64,000 nucleotides of DNA, taken from assembly GCA_037039925.1 (NCBI GenBank), contig JAXRKP010000996.1, positions 104,501 to 168,500 of the forward strand. The letters run 5' to 3'. This DNA is from Doris montereyensis. Taxonomy: Eukaryota; Mollusca; Gastropoda; Nudibranchia; Dorididae. Shown in pieces: positions 34,010-63,952 of this stretch. Below the pieces are notes generated by a model. The model saw only the letters and a list, made by a program, of their open reading frames with translations, did not search any database and was not told where the DNA came from. A program made the position numbers and the translations under genes. The first letter of the stretch is position 1. Each line of letters begins with the position of its first letter.

Positions 34010-36120
34010 AACACCAATAGCAATATATGACTACGAGTATGAGGAAAGAAATTCTACTTTTAAGAAATCTACTTGCAAGGAAATAAATTTTAGACATAGG
34101 CAAGTCAATATATAATATACACTATATTATACTATACTAAATTTATATACAATGTACACAGTCGTACATGTATCGTGAACTAGAGTCTAGAACTAAAGTT
34201 TTTAAGCCTTATATAACATACGTATATTATACTTTGTACTTAAGTACAGAGTTAGCCTTACATTGGAGTATATGTATATACAACGGTTTTTAAGTATGAT
34301 GTAGATTTGGATAGAAAGGCTCTTAGTATGTTACTCTACTCTACTAGTATTAGCTTGGAGACATTTTCTGAGCAAGATTTGTGTCTTTCATGAAACTTGT
34401 TAGTCACACGATAAACTCAACAAAAAATCAGCCACGTACAGGAACGTACAACTGTTGGAACAAATAACAAACACATGTATGTGAAATAGACACCAAACAT
34501 ATTATTATAATGTGCATAAAATTATATTATTTTAAAATGGACTTGTATGTGTGTATATAATATAATATGTACTATACACAATATAAATTTTAGAAAAAGT
34601 GATTCAAAATAATTTACATCAGTAGATTAACTTAAAATTTCAAATGATGTGATTATTTGCATAGAAAACAAATTCATAGCAAAGAATAATTTATATGTGA
34701 ATAAGGCTAGTAATAATAGTAGTAATAGAAAAGAGGTAGAAAAAATATTGGTACATATCTCAGCAACAAGAAATATCAACAAAACATAATAATCTTTATG
34801 ATACAAATATAGCATAGCTGGATGTCGCAAAAAACTTTTGTAGTACATGAAGTAGTCGAAGAATTTGTCAATTCACACATTTGTAACTGTATCAGCTGGC
34901 CGTTAAGTACTGATTTCACTAATCATTAACCAATCTAAATAATGTCTTCCCTATGTATTACATATTTGACACCTTATGAAAACATTTTTATGAAAAGTCA
35001 CAGGGATTAGTAGATAAACGCAGTCACTAACCAATTGTCCATTAAATAATTACGGACATGGACATAAAAAAATTACACGTGCTGAAATCTTGACAGTGAC
35101 AGCAAAGATCTATGGAAAAGACAAGTATAATATAAGTAAGTAAATTCATCTCTAGCCTAGAGGCCTGTAGAGCCGTAGCGTATCCAGGTTTCGTAGCCCA
35201 TAACAGTCAACCTTTCGACAGGGACGCATCTGTAGCCGTAAGATCTCCAGACTGCTTATCCATATGCCACCACAAACTCCACAGAAAAGACATTTGCTAG
35301 TTTGAGTAGTTGTAGTAGTCATGCGGTTTTAATAAGAATAAGATAGATTTGAAGCTCGCATTCTCAATGATAATTAATTGATTTTCTTACACTTGCGAGG
35401 GAAAAACAACAGAGGAAAAGTATTTCATAACATAGTAAAAAGAAACTCCCAAACTCAGGATTAAGTGTAGGGTAATCAAAAGTAGAGTCCTGATATTTCT
35501 AGGCATACTGCATAATGTTGCCGGTAGTTTGCCATTACTTTCGAGCTGCCTTTACTTTCATCAAGTCTGAATAGACCCAGCTACCGATTTCGCTGCTGGG
35601 TGGACAGGAGGCCATGACAATTTGTCCAGACTGGGAATTTAACTCCTGATTAGGGGCTACAAACAACTGCGATGCCAGCCCCAGTTGAGATGTCCGTATG
35701 TTTGACGTGTAGAAGCCATGCATTCAGGGCCGATGGGACTCGGGAGTGAAATAAGGAGAAAGAGAAAGATGAAAGGCATGGTTTTCTTAATCAAATAGGA
35801 ATTTTAGGTCAATATACAGAGGTTCAATATCACCTGCGTCTTTTTCTTACCGGTATAATCTCTTTGATGCTTAGGACCTAAACTCTAACCCTAAATTTGA
35901 GATCAATAGTAATACATGTACATAGAGGTCCAATACCATATGTGTCTCTTTCTTATGTTATCTCTTTGACTATTTGCTTATGTCAATACAAAAATGGCCA
36001 CAACCCTCTCCCAATGTCCCAACCACTTTTCTGCCTAATTCTCTTCTTAGTTTACACACTATCTCTTCATTTAACTAATGAATAACAAATGCACACTTGT
36101 CGTGAATTGTGAATTACCTA
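34010..36120. other. Intergenic AT-rich; possible decayed repeat at 35530-35750
   Basis: Most of this is AT-rich filler. The GC-richer piece at 35530-35750, with CCCAGCTACCGATTTCGCTG and GGGGCTACAAACAACTGCGA, may be an old mobile element fragment, but I cannot name it. Confidence 0.4.
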
Positions 36121-36124
36121 GAAA

Positions 36125-36395
36125 ATGCTTTCATGATCATTACCCAGGGACCCGGTGGTCCGGAGGCAAAGTGTCAAGCTCTCAACCATGAGGCATTGGG
36201 TTCGTGCCCCAACAGATTGAAAATTTTTCTCAAGTTTTTCGAGTAAAACCCATCCCCCTGGTCCAGGAAGACAAACGATAAAAAGGAAGTCCGATGTGCA
36301 GATCACAACACTCTGTACACGTTAAATTAAAAATCCTTCTAAAAAACCTTGAGATAACCTTAGTTGTGGATGTGGGTAACATCAAATCAAATGAT
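36125..36395 (+). mobile_element. SINE-2 copy
   Basis: It shows GGTGGTCCGGAGGCAAAGTG (A-box-like), GGGTTCGTGCCCC (B box), AATTTTTCTCAAGTTTTTCG, AGTAAAACCCATCCCCCTGG, GTGCAGATCACAACACTCTG and TTGTGGATGTGGGTAACATC. It aligns along its length with 30660-30990. The A-to-B distance is about 35-40 bases, as in a tRNA. Confidence 0.8.
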
Positions 36396-36399
36396 TATT

Positions 36400-37085
36400 G
36401 CCAGTGAAAGCACAAATTGATGTTCTCCATGTGAAATAAAAAAATAGAATCTAACATTTACTAACAATAAAAACATTTAACGGCCTTTAAACAATTTTTT
36501 TGTTTTTTAAATGTCGCAACTCAAAATGATGAAGCCATCGAATCCAACTGGTCAGAAATGATTATTTAGATTACACACTGAAGAAATATTTTGTTTTCAT
36601 TGTGCTCTCTTCCACGATAATGATCTGTTTGTGTTACTAGTACCAGCCGCCATGGAAGACATAAGGGTGAGCTTTTCTCACTAATAAATACAAAATACTT
36701 TCCGCAAGAACTTAAAATTTTTCTCTCCAAATTACTTAACACCTAACGCTCAAAACAATCTGGTTTAAACCCAGTTGATATATAATATATTCATATATGT
36801 AAAAATTTCAAAATTGATATTGATATTATCTAAGTTTGAAAATTTTTTTCCAAGCAAATGAAATCTTTCACAGCTAAAACGTAATTTTCAATAAAAACAG
36901 AAATAAAAATAATTTAAAAAGAATAAAACCAACAAACGTTTGCATGCATAGGAAAAGCTGTTGGGCTGTAGTGGTCCCTTGATTTATTTGCGGTGATAAC
37001 AGAAGATATCAAGTTTTTAAAGACAAAACATGCATCGGAGATAATAGTTTAATAATCATAATTATGAATAATCTTTACAAAATCA
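36400..37085. other. Intergenic; isolated ATG with strong start context at 36651
   Basis: CCAGCCGCCATGGAAGACAT followed by AAGG|GTGAGC resembles a tiny first coding exon (MEDIR). No partner exon could be linked to it, so it is not called as a gene. Confidence 0.25.

Positions 37086-37086
<1 letters not shown>

Positions 37087-37165
<79 letters not shown>
37087..37165. repeat. (TA)n microsatellite
   Basis: About 75 bases of alternating AT/TA. Confidence 0.95.
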
Positions 37166-37169
<4 letters not shown>

Positions 37170-38649
37170 TATAATATATTTATCGTAACACTGACAGTTT
37201 ATAAAATGATTCTATAATACTAATACACAGAGTTCCATAGCAACGCGATCTTAAACGTACTGACACCCACACATTTCTTTTGGTTAGTACAAAAAATGAA
37301 TTTGATAAAGATGTTGTGGACTGTTGTGCAGTGTCAATACATGTACTCCAATGAAAATCAAAACATAAAAGTATTTTTAAAAAAGGAGGGAGGTTTCATG
37401 TGAAAGCTTGAATAGACACAAGATCCATATGGCTACCGTTCCATGAAAACATGAATATATACGCCAAAGTTTCATTGTATTGTTTGTTTTTGTTGTTGCA
37501 TAATTGAAAGACAGACATTGACACTCAATATACACATTATATATGATCAAAATATCAGGATTGACAAAAATATATATTGCCGGTGAAGCTGTCTAAACAT
37601 GAAAGTCCAAGTGATGTAATTTTCAGGAAAAGCAAATAACGTAATACTACAATAGATCATCGAATAGGACTTCAAACACTATGTTATTATACTTCTTGTA
37701 TTTCGATTTAATATTAACAAATAATTTAGTCCTTAGATTATTAAGAATGTAGTAAATGAAAAAAAAATCAGTTGTGCATAAAATAAACTTACATAGTTAG
37801 AGTTGAACTTTTTGAACTATTTAAACAAGTAAGGCAGGAAGAAAAACGGAAATCTGTATTTAGATCATGTGTGTAACTCGGGGCTTTCTATTAGATTATA
37901 GACTCCCATATTTACAAAAACACGAAAAAGCGTGCAGCTGACTATTTAAGGATAAATCTCATATATCCCATACATCATGGACTTTTGCGTTAAGACACCT
38001 CCACCAAAGATATAAATATAAATTGTCTTTATGGACATTTTGTTAAGGTCTGTTCATTGTTACATATTTGAGAAAATCATTTTCTAAACTCTCATTTAAA
38101 ACTTGGTGAAGTTTGCAAGTTTGAATATATATGGGAGATGTAATTAATTTAATTTGGCATACAACTTAAAAATGTGAAAGAAAACCAAACCATACAAATG
38201 TAAATATTTTAATTTGGCACAAAGTGATCTTAATCACAAGGTCTGACTGTTTTGGAAAGAATATTGGCACGGAGAAGAGGAACTCGCAGAAAATTGTACA
38301 CGCGTAAGTTTGCCTGCTTTGAGTTGAGATAGGACATCAAGTGGATAACGACCGTTATCTATTACTTGAAGAAAACAGCATGGATATATTGACAAAGCGG
38401 CAGAAACATAAAGCAGCAGAGACACAAATGCAGCAGAAAGATGATGTGCCGTAGCAAATTTATAAGTAAAAAGAATAGAATGGCAACTCTGCCAACCATG
38501 AAATTGATAAATCTGAAAGATTGAAAAGATAAATATTATAACTGTTATATATATATATCATAAGATCTTTTATAAATATGGTTAGTTTACAAACACCAAC
38601 ATTGAATATTATATTTTCCTTCTTTGACATGACATTATCAATATCATAC

Positions 38650-38653
38650 AGGG

Positions 38654-38700
<47 letters not shown>

Positions 38701-38770
38701 AAAAACAAGAGAAGAAAAAATAAAGGAAGAAGAAATAAAAGAAGAAAAAATGAAAGAAAGAAGAAAAGTA
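38650..38770. repeat. (AAT)n microsatellite followed by an A/G-rich tract
   Basis: About 14 ATA/AAT units (38655-38697) run into a purine-rich GAAGAAAAAA stretch. Confidence 0.9.
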
Positions 38771-38819
38771 CAAGAGCTAAATTGAAGCTTGTCTTACAAA
38801 GTAACAAAAACTAATATTG

Positions 38820-41800
38820 CCTTAAAGAAAAGGTAAAAAATAGGGATAGATATTCCCATGAAAAATACCAGTTCAAATGCCTCAGTATAAAAAAAGAGAA
38901 AATATTTTATTAACTTTGTATCACAAGTTTAATATTATATTCAATAATGTTTTAAAAATTGCTTTAGTCTCATCTACATTGCTGAAATGAACACACACAT
39001 AACAAGTCTACAGTAGAAAATAGACACACAATGCAATTCATAAGCATAGATAGAAGTTTGCTGAAAAATAAACACACATACACGTGTATATTATAATGTA
39101 TATATAGTTCTTGGTTCACAACCTGTGCCACATTTTCATTGATGCTGTAAAATCAACCATACAACAATGCTGCTGTGTTTTATACATTTCAATTTGTTTT
39201 CATCTGTCTGAAGTGTGCCAGTGTCTTAAAGTAGAGAGGGTACTTTGTTAAAAAAGAGCTTTATGGTTTTTGTACTTCATTCCATGGACAAATCATAGGA
39301 TGTGTGTACAAAGCATTTTTACACAAAATAAAAAGTCTGCAACTAACGGCCATTATAGGTGTCTACCAAAAAATCAAATAAACTTCTTACCTCGAAAGAA
39401 GAAAAAAATAATTCTACCTAAGAAATGAAACAACCCCATATACTTGAAAAGGAGAAGCTCAAGCAAAAATGGTCGGCCCCATTATGTGTATACTTTGTAC
39501 ATGTATGTTAAATTCATATTAATATAAATCGTAGTAAAAAGGTATTCTAGTGAGTGTGACTGACATGCCCCCTCTCAATTTTTGTCTTCCCTACACATCC
39601 ATTTCCAACCTTTCTCAACTTAATATTGATGAACAATAGCACATCTTTCTGACATCGCTAGACACCCTGTTTACGACTGCAAACTTTTAATGGTTCTATA
39701 AGAAAAGCTTGAAGACCTTTCCTTACCAAAAAAATTAATGAAAAATATTACACAATAAAGATTGTTCATTATGAGCATTTTCTCTGCACAATAAAATGTA
39801 ATATTGTGCAGTACTGGAAACTACTGAAAACAAATGCAAAACCAGAAATTAAAAAAATTAAAAAAGCAACGCACACCACATTTATTTGATACTGTGAGAC
39901 TGTAAGCTGCCGAGCAAACATCAAAGTGAAAACCATTACACGAAAGACTTGCATACTCTAAAATCAAATTCAGGATGAAACCAAAACAAAATGGAACAAA
40001 AAAACCCAACAAACTTAACTGAAAGAAAGACAGGGGAAAAGACATCCTTTTCTTCCTTGTGACACCCATTACCTTAAAAAATGTTTATTTTAATTTGTCC
40101 CAAATGAAACTAAGAACACTCTTATTTACATTGTTCTAAGTCAAATAAAAAGCACTGACACTTTAAACATTCCTTGATTGAAATCAAAACGCTCCAAAAA
40201 CATGGAAATGAACTAAAAAAAAACATTAATTAAATTAAAAGTTATAAAACCATGACTGTTTTTATAAAATATGTCTAATTGCAGAATAAACATTTATATA
40301 ACAAATCACCCAAGAATAAAAGATTGGATATATTTGTTCACAACTTCGACTTAAAATAAAAAAAGAGGGTTCATTAAAACTCCTTATATATAAAAGTGAG
40401 AAAAGAGCGTAAAATATTGTTCTATTTCTCTTGCTTACCAGTACCCTGACATCACTGCCATGGTGGACAGGTTATTTCAAAGAAACAAACAAAAGCTTAC
40501 CAGTAAATTGTAAAATAAAAAATCAGAGAGCTATCAAAATCTGCACAACCTGTACACAACTTGTGATTTAAATGTCACTTCAGGAATAGACACACAAAAA
40601 AATCATCCTGTGTTATTGTTAATAAAACTAAATATTCAGTGATAAATTCCTTACTACTGTTTCAGAAATTATAACACACATGGATTTCTGTGATCTCCTG
40701 ACAGCAAAACTCAATTATCATCTATTTACATCAACAGAATAAAAAATAATAATGGTAGACTGTGATATATATATATATGTATGGAAGATTTAAATAAAAA
40801 TGAAAATGCATCATCAAAAATGTCCTTGCATGACATTGAGCCTTCCAAGAACAAGAAAAGGACAAAATAATTTAAAAGCAACTTCTTAATTTCAGTTTCA
40901 TTGCAATTTACCTCATTCACCATAGGACTTGCCAGTAATACCTCCCAATGTTTAATATGATATCATTTAATCTGCTAAAAGAAAATCATTGAATTAATCA
41001 TATCTAATAGGCTACCACAGTTTTCTTTTAATAGAATATATCTTTCTAAGTCAAACGAAAGAATTTTTTATTATTTCACAGAGTTTTACATTTGAGAGTC
41101 TAACAGGTTTCAATTGCTGCATTGCTGCTGACTTAGAAACGTTAGGCTAGAAATTGATTTCATAATATTTACTGAACCTGAATCATTTTCAGATGCAAAG
41201 GAAATATGAAAAAATGACAAATCTAATTTAAAAGAAGAAAGAAAAATTATCTAGTGAAAGTTTTAATTAAGTTGTAAAAGACCTAGTCCTGTGGAAATTC
41301 GTAATGGGGCAAGCCCCTTGTCACTGTCACAGACAGATTTTGGCCATTTTGCCTTCCATTCCATTCAAAATTCTTTGACACGGTTGAAAGCAAATTAAAA
41401 AAAAAGAAGACATTTTCTTTGCTCTATAAAGTCATATAATATTTTCATAATTCAGATTTTGTTCAAGGAACCGTTTACCTAAAAGATCAGTCGTTTTGTA
41501 ACACCCCCTCCCCCCACCCCTGATGTAAAAAGATAGTTTCTGTCTGTTTGTTATGTCAGTGTCACTTACCCCATCAACCATCTCAAGGTGAATTAAGCAG
41601 ACACTGGAAGATAAAAGACATGAAAAGGAGTGAGGAAAGGAAAGAAGTAAGACCTACAAGGAATGCCTCACACTCCCATCGCCCCACGTAAAAGACAGCA
41701 AGCAGAGTGTAATGTTAAATAACACACTTTACATTGAGGTTTTTGTCTTAATGGCTCAGAAGAAAACAACCAAGATTCAGTGAATTACAATGAGTCAAAT

Positions 41801-43796
41801 AAAGTCAACCAGGACTTCTAAATAGAACATTTTGAATGCCTTTGTTGAGTTGAGTGCAAAAATGAGCTTAAACTTCAGTTAAAAAGAAAGAGGGGGAAAA
41901 ATAAATCACGGTCACTATTTGACCATGTTTGAATCACTGTTATTCAACCCTTGCATCATATGTGATCTCAGGGTGTATTACAAGGAACAAGCAGGATGAA
42001 AGACAGTTGTAAAAGAATAAGCAGAACCCGGTTCATTGACCACACAGATTTGACATGATCATTTACCAAAAGAAAAGAATTAAAGGGGGGAAAAAATAGA
42101 CTTAAAAGGGTACAGCTCTTAGAATCCTTTTAAAAGCTTTGAAATGAAATGGCAACAACAGCAGCAGTAGGTCAAGAATTCAACGAAACAATCCCCAAAC
42201 AACTCAAGCAACGCATGATAATAATAGCTCACACTAAGGCAATAGACAGCACACAGGTTTGGTACAGTACAGACACCAAACACAAAAAGGTTAAAGTTAA
42301 AGACCAAATGTTGATATTACTATTATAGTAACATTGTTTCTATTCCATGGTCAGAGCAAAAATACATGTGATGCTCATCACTCATTTGATTTCTTTGAAA
42401 TGAACAAATAAAGAGAAAAGGCACCAGTAAATATATAATGTGTATATTTTGTTTTTCATCACACAACCATTTTGTCACAGATAAAAATAATATTAATACT
42501 GTTGTTGAGGTACAAGATTTATGTAGTACAAGCAATGAATTAGCAAAAAAGAATCATAAATAAATGCTTCAAAAATGTTAAACAGAGAAATATCGTCACA
42601 TTCTTTTTCACACTCACCCTCTTGGTCACTGTTTTGATACTTCTGGTTGATATTCCAATTCTTGAATAAATTTTTTTTTAATCTTTCATTTTATTGAACA
42701 AATTTGTTAAAATGTCTTAGTAAGTCCATTAAATTCAGGACTAAAGACAGAAAAGATCAATCTCCTGTTTCTGTTTGCATTAATAAAAGAAAGTCATGTT
42801 TGTTTTCAAGATTTCAATGTTTATGTGTATATATCATCCTTCTCCAGAGTTGCAATTTAATTCCATGTACGGTAGGTTTTATGGAAATATGATTATCATT
42901 TAATGTTATCCAAAAATTTATATAAAGCTGAATATCTCTAACTTTGACTGCTTAAAACTCAGGCACCACTGCATCCACAAGCTCCATATTTCACATGTAG
43001 ATTTCAAATAGCCTGCTTTAGGTTCTTAGCAAATAAACTCCTGGATCAAATCAGTATTTTAATTGATTGGAAAAAATATTGTTTTGCCTGCGATCCACAA
43101 AACTTTTTATTGTTACTAGATCTATTTCTCAATTTTCAGTCATTACAATAAAAAGCCTGCATAACTTCAATATCGAGTAACTACATAAAAGTAAAGGTTC
43201 AAAGAACCAGCTTTATAATAAAGAGATATCATAATCCAACATTATTTACGAGCATGCTTGTGATACTATTGTATCTCCTCGTAAAAAAATAATTGCTCCT
43301 AGAAACATTTTACACCTAAGAATAAAAGATCAGCTTTATTTTCTCATCAAGTAAAGTGGTCAATTCAAAGGCAATCTAAACGTGTATCATATCGTTACAA
43401 ATTTTCAGGGAGTGATGTGCTGCTCATAACAATGCAGGTGGTTGTATTGAAAAACTGAAAACAGAAGCAGTAAAAGAGACAATATGTTAAAACCATTTCA
43501 AACATTCCATTAACCATGCTTTCCCAGTGTTACAATACATTGTATTATCTAGAGATCAAGTTGAAAAGTAGTCCTATTCATAGTTCTTAAACATAAAGGT
43601 TCATAGTAGATGCTTGAAATCTTGATCACAGTATTGATGATGACTTTCTCCAGAATGAAAATCCTATTTCATCACCAAATAACATCCTTGCAACGTTTAC
43701 ACACAAAAACAGAAATTCACACAATATTCATCTCATACCAATCACTTTGGACCCTTCAGAAAACAAACATTTTGGTCATAAACTTGAATCTAGCAA
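38820..43796. other. Intergenic or 3' UTR side of DOK7; SINE-1 tail scraps
   Basis: AT-rich. SINE-1 tail pieces occur at about 40440-40492 (+), 41565-41690 (-) and 41940-42035 (-). The 3' UTR of DOK7 must begin at 43796 going down. Possible - strand AATAAA signals exist (for example near 43334), but I cannot choose one. I see no coding pattern. Confidence 0.45.
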
Positions 43797-60603
<16,807 letters not shown>

Positions 60604-61025
60604 CTTGGTCCCATGCTAAGAGCTCGGTCTAATCGTTGCCGATTGCAAGAGAAGCAGCGATTGGTGGAAATTAATGATTCACCACAACAAATACACAGAC
60701 TCAGAACACAAACACACACACATACACACATAGCACATTCCTAAGTTCCAGTCAATACATGCATAGAAGCATAACGTGTACTTGTGTGACCCCTAACCCA
60801 GACAAATTCCCGCTCAGCAATGCGTACATAATATAACTTTTAAGGCTTGTCGGAAAAGTTAAAAGAGATGGAAATAGTGACATCTGCATTCAACGGGCCA
60901 AGAGGATAGAAACGTTACGAATGAACGAATAACAATTTGCACACGCCTTTCTCATTATAAACTCCTTTTTGGCATTCACTCATAATATAAGATAATAATA
61001 CGACAGGTAATAAGAGTACATCATC

Positions 61026-61250
61026 TTAATGTGTGTGTGTTTGATCTTTTACTTCTTTCATAAAGTTGATCAATTTCCTCTCGATTCGCAGGAAATGCGA
61101 CTTTTGGGAAAATAGTATAAACCTAATAAACAACAAAACAACAACAAATAAAAAGCAGACTCTGGCACAAACATCGCTTAACAAATTGAGCAAATCGTCT
61201 TTCAAATAGTCTCGACCCAAAGCCATTCCCACAGCATACCTTCCGGACAT
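61026..61250 (-). CDS. Uncertain 74-residue open frame upstream of DOK7
   Basis: It starts MSGRYAVGMALGRDYLKDD and contains a hydrophobic stretch, FLFVVVLLFIRFILF, that could be one membrane segment, then a basic end. It lies about 420 bases upstream of the DOK7 start on the same strand. I recognise no family. It could be a chance frame, an upstream exon or a small gene. Confidence 0.15.
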   Translation of the reverse strand: MSGRYAVGMALGRDYLKDDLLNLLSDVCARVCFLFVVVLLFIRFILFSQKSHFLRIERKLINFMKEVKDQTHTH

Positions 61251-61594
61251 GAGAATGAGACTGGAGGCTGGAGACCTATTTTAATTTTTCTTGATCTTTG
61301 AAAAATGAACTCGCTTGCAGACTGGAGCGGGAGCAGTTGAAGAAAGAATTACCATTACCATACTGTTCGCGCGATGCACCCACCGCTGTCAAATAGAGAG
61401 ATAAAGAAAACCAACGCAAAAGACAGGAAATGAGTAATCTTTTGAGGTATTTGAACGAGGAGAAGACGCTAGATAGATGTTCACGCCAAATCTGCGATGT
61501 TCAGGCCAAATCTGCGGTGCAATTCACATTCGGTTGATTTTAACTGGGTCAAGTGAGGGACGATTACTATAAATTATGAGGGCTATGTGTGAAC

Positions 61595-61595
61595 T

Positions 61596-61686
<91 letters not shown>

Positions 61687-61770
61687 GATATAGATATATA
61701 GAGAGAGAGATAAACAGGAAGACAATGTATAGATAGATAGATAGACAGACAGATAGATAGATAGATAGAT
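61595..61770. repeat. (TA)n then (GATA)n compound microsatellite
   Basis: TA repeats run from about 61599 to 61690, then GA and GATA units from 61698 to 61770, followed by a GT-rich run to 61805. Confidence 0.95.
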
Positions 61771-62119
61771 CGTGTGTGTATGTGTGCACGTGTGTATGTA
61801 TGTGATCGTGGATCGGTGGGATTTGGGGATTGGGGTGGATGTTGTGAGGGGCATTATACTACAGATAATATGCCAAAGACTAATAGAACATGTGTTAGTA
61901 ATTTATAGTCTTAGATACGAACTTCTAGTTCGAGTTATGAATCACTTCATAATGGTACCGGCGCCATTACGAGATTAATAATTTGGAACTAGCCTACATA
62001 ATAACAGTATAATTTTATTTCTTTTACAATAAGTACATGTAATGCTTTGGAAAGAAAGACTATTTCCACTAAATTGAAAACAAAACTGAGCTAAAAATAC
62101 TTAAATCGTAGTTTTCCTT

Positions 62120-62480
<361 letters not shown>

Positions 62481-62509
62481 CATCCATCTTTCTCTGTCAC
62501 GACATCTAG

Positions 62510-63640
62510 GCAGGAATCTGTGGTTCTCTTGTTCCTTTTCTACTCCTTGTTCTTCCTGTTCCTCTTATTTCTCCAGTTCCTCTTTTCCTTCTTTTCTTCT
62601 TGTTCCTCGTGGTGTTTTTCCCCTTCTAGTCCTCTTGTTCATTATGATCCTCTTGTTCCATCTGCTGCTCTTATTCATTTTGAACCTCTTGTTCCATCTG
62701 CTGGCTTATTCCTGCTGCTCTTGTTCCTGCTGCTCTTGTTTCAGCTGCTCTTGTTCCTGTTGTGCTTGTTTCAGCTGCTCTTGTTCCTGCTGCTCTTGTT
62801 TCAGCTCCTCTTGTTTCTGCTGCTCTTGTTTCAGCTGCTCTTGTTCCTGATGCGCGTGTTCCTGCAGCTGTACTTGTGCCTGCTGCGCTTGTTCCTTTGC
62901 ACTTGTTCCTGCTGCTTCGTTTGTTTCTGTTGCTCTTGTTTCAGCTGCTCTTGTTCCTTCTGCGCTTGTTCCTGCTGCCCTTGTTTCAGCTGCTCTTGTT
63001 TCAGCTGCTCTTGTTTCAGCTGCTCTTGTTTCAGCTGCTCTTGTTTCAGCTGCTCTTGTTTCTTTTGCTGCTCTGGTTCCTGCTGCTCCTCTTATTCCTT
63101 CTGATCTTCTTGTCTCTGCCGCTCCTCTTGTTCCTTGTGCACCTCTTGTTCCTCCTGCTGCTCTTGTTCCTTCTGCTCCTCTTGTTCCTCCTGCTGCTCT
63201 TGTTCCTTCTGGATCTTCTTGTTCCTTCTGATCTTCTTGTCTCTGCCGCCCCTCTTGTTCCGTATGTACCTCTTGTTCCTCCTGCTGCTCTTGATCCTTC
63301 TGCTGCTCTTGTTTCCCCCCCCGATCTATTTTCTCCTGCTGCTCTTGTTCCTCTTGCTCTTCTGGTTCCTGTTGATACTCTTATTCCTGCTGCTCCTCTT
63401 TCCTCCTTTTGTTCATTCTGCTCCTCTTGTTCCTGCTGCTTGTCTTGTTCCTCTTGCTACCATCGTTCTTGTTCCCCCTCTTGTTCCCTCTCCCTTTGTT
63501 CTTCCCGCTGCACTTGTTCCTGCTGTCCCTCTTGTTCTTCCTGCTCCTCTTGTTCCTCCTTTGTTCGTCCTGCACCTCTTTGCTCCTGCTATTTTTGTTC
63601 CTATCGCTACTCTTGCCGCTGCTCCTATCATCGCCACCAT
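62510..63640 (+). repeat. CTGCTCTTGTTC-type minisatellite, about 1.1 kb
   Basis: The words GCTCTTGTT(C/T)C(A/T)GCT, GCTGCTCTTG and CTCCTCTTGTTCCT recur with periods of 15 or multiples of 3. A homogeneous block of 15-base units (TGTTTCAGCTGCTCT) at 62990-63060 sits within a more diverged array. Open frames in all three + phases are a by-product. No splice or start signals were seen. Confidence 0.9.
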
Positions 63641-63739
63641 GACATGCCCAACACCATTATATTTTTCATCTTAATGTTCTCCCTACTTCTACCATTCACA
63701 CCCACTTTATCCATGTCCTTTTTATGCTGAGCCATTGTA

Positions 63740-63952
63740 ATACCAACATAAATAAAGACAAACAGTGAGGCAAGGGGCATGTCCGAAATGAAGGTAATGA
63801 CGCAAGATAATTGAAAGCCCCATAGGAACAAAGACAGAGACAAAGACAAGGAATAGACAGACAAAAAACCTGGATTGAACCCACGACCTCTGCGTCGGCA
63901 CCCATCGCCTCGCCATGAAAAGAAGCGTGCTACCAATCGAGCTAACTAAGCT
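63740..63952 (-). mobile_element. SINE-3, tRNA-derived SINE of a third type
   Basis: Read on -, TTAGCTCGATTGGTAGCACG (A box, 63946-63927) and GGTTCAATCC (B box, 63881-63872) are spaced about 45 bases apart, as in a tRNA. A body with CTTTGTCTCTGTCTTTGTTC and TATGGGGCTTTCAATTATCT follows. The putative anticodon arm is degraded and extended, so it is not a functional tRNA gene. Confidence 0.7.
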
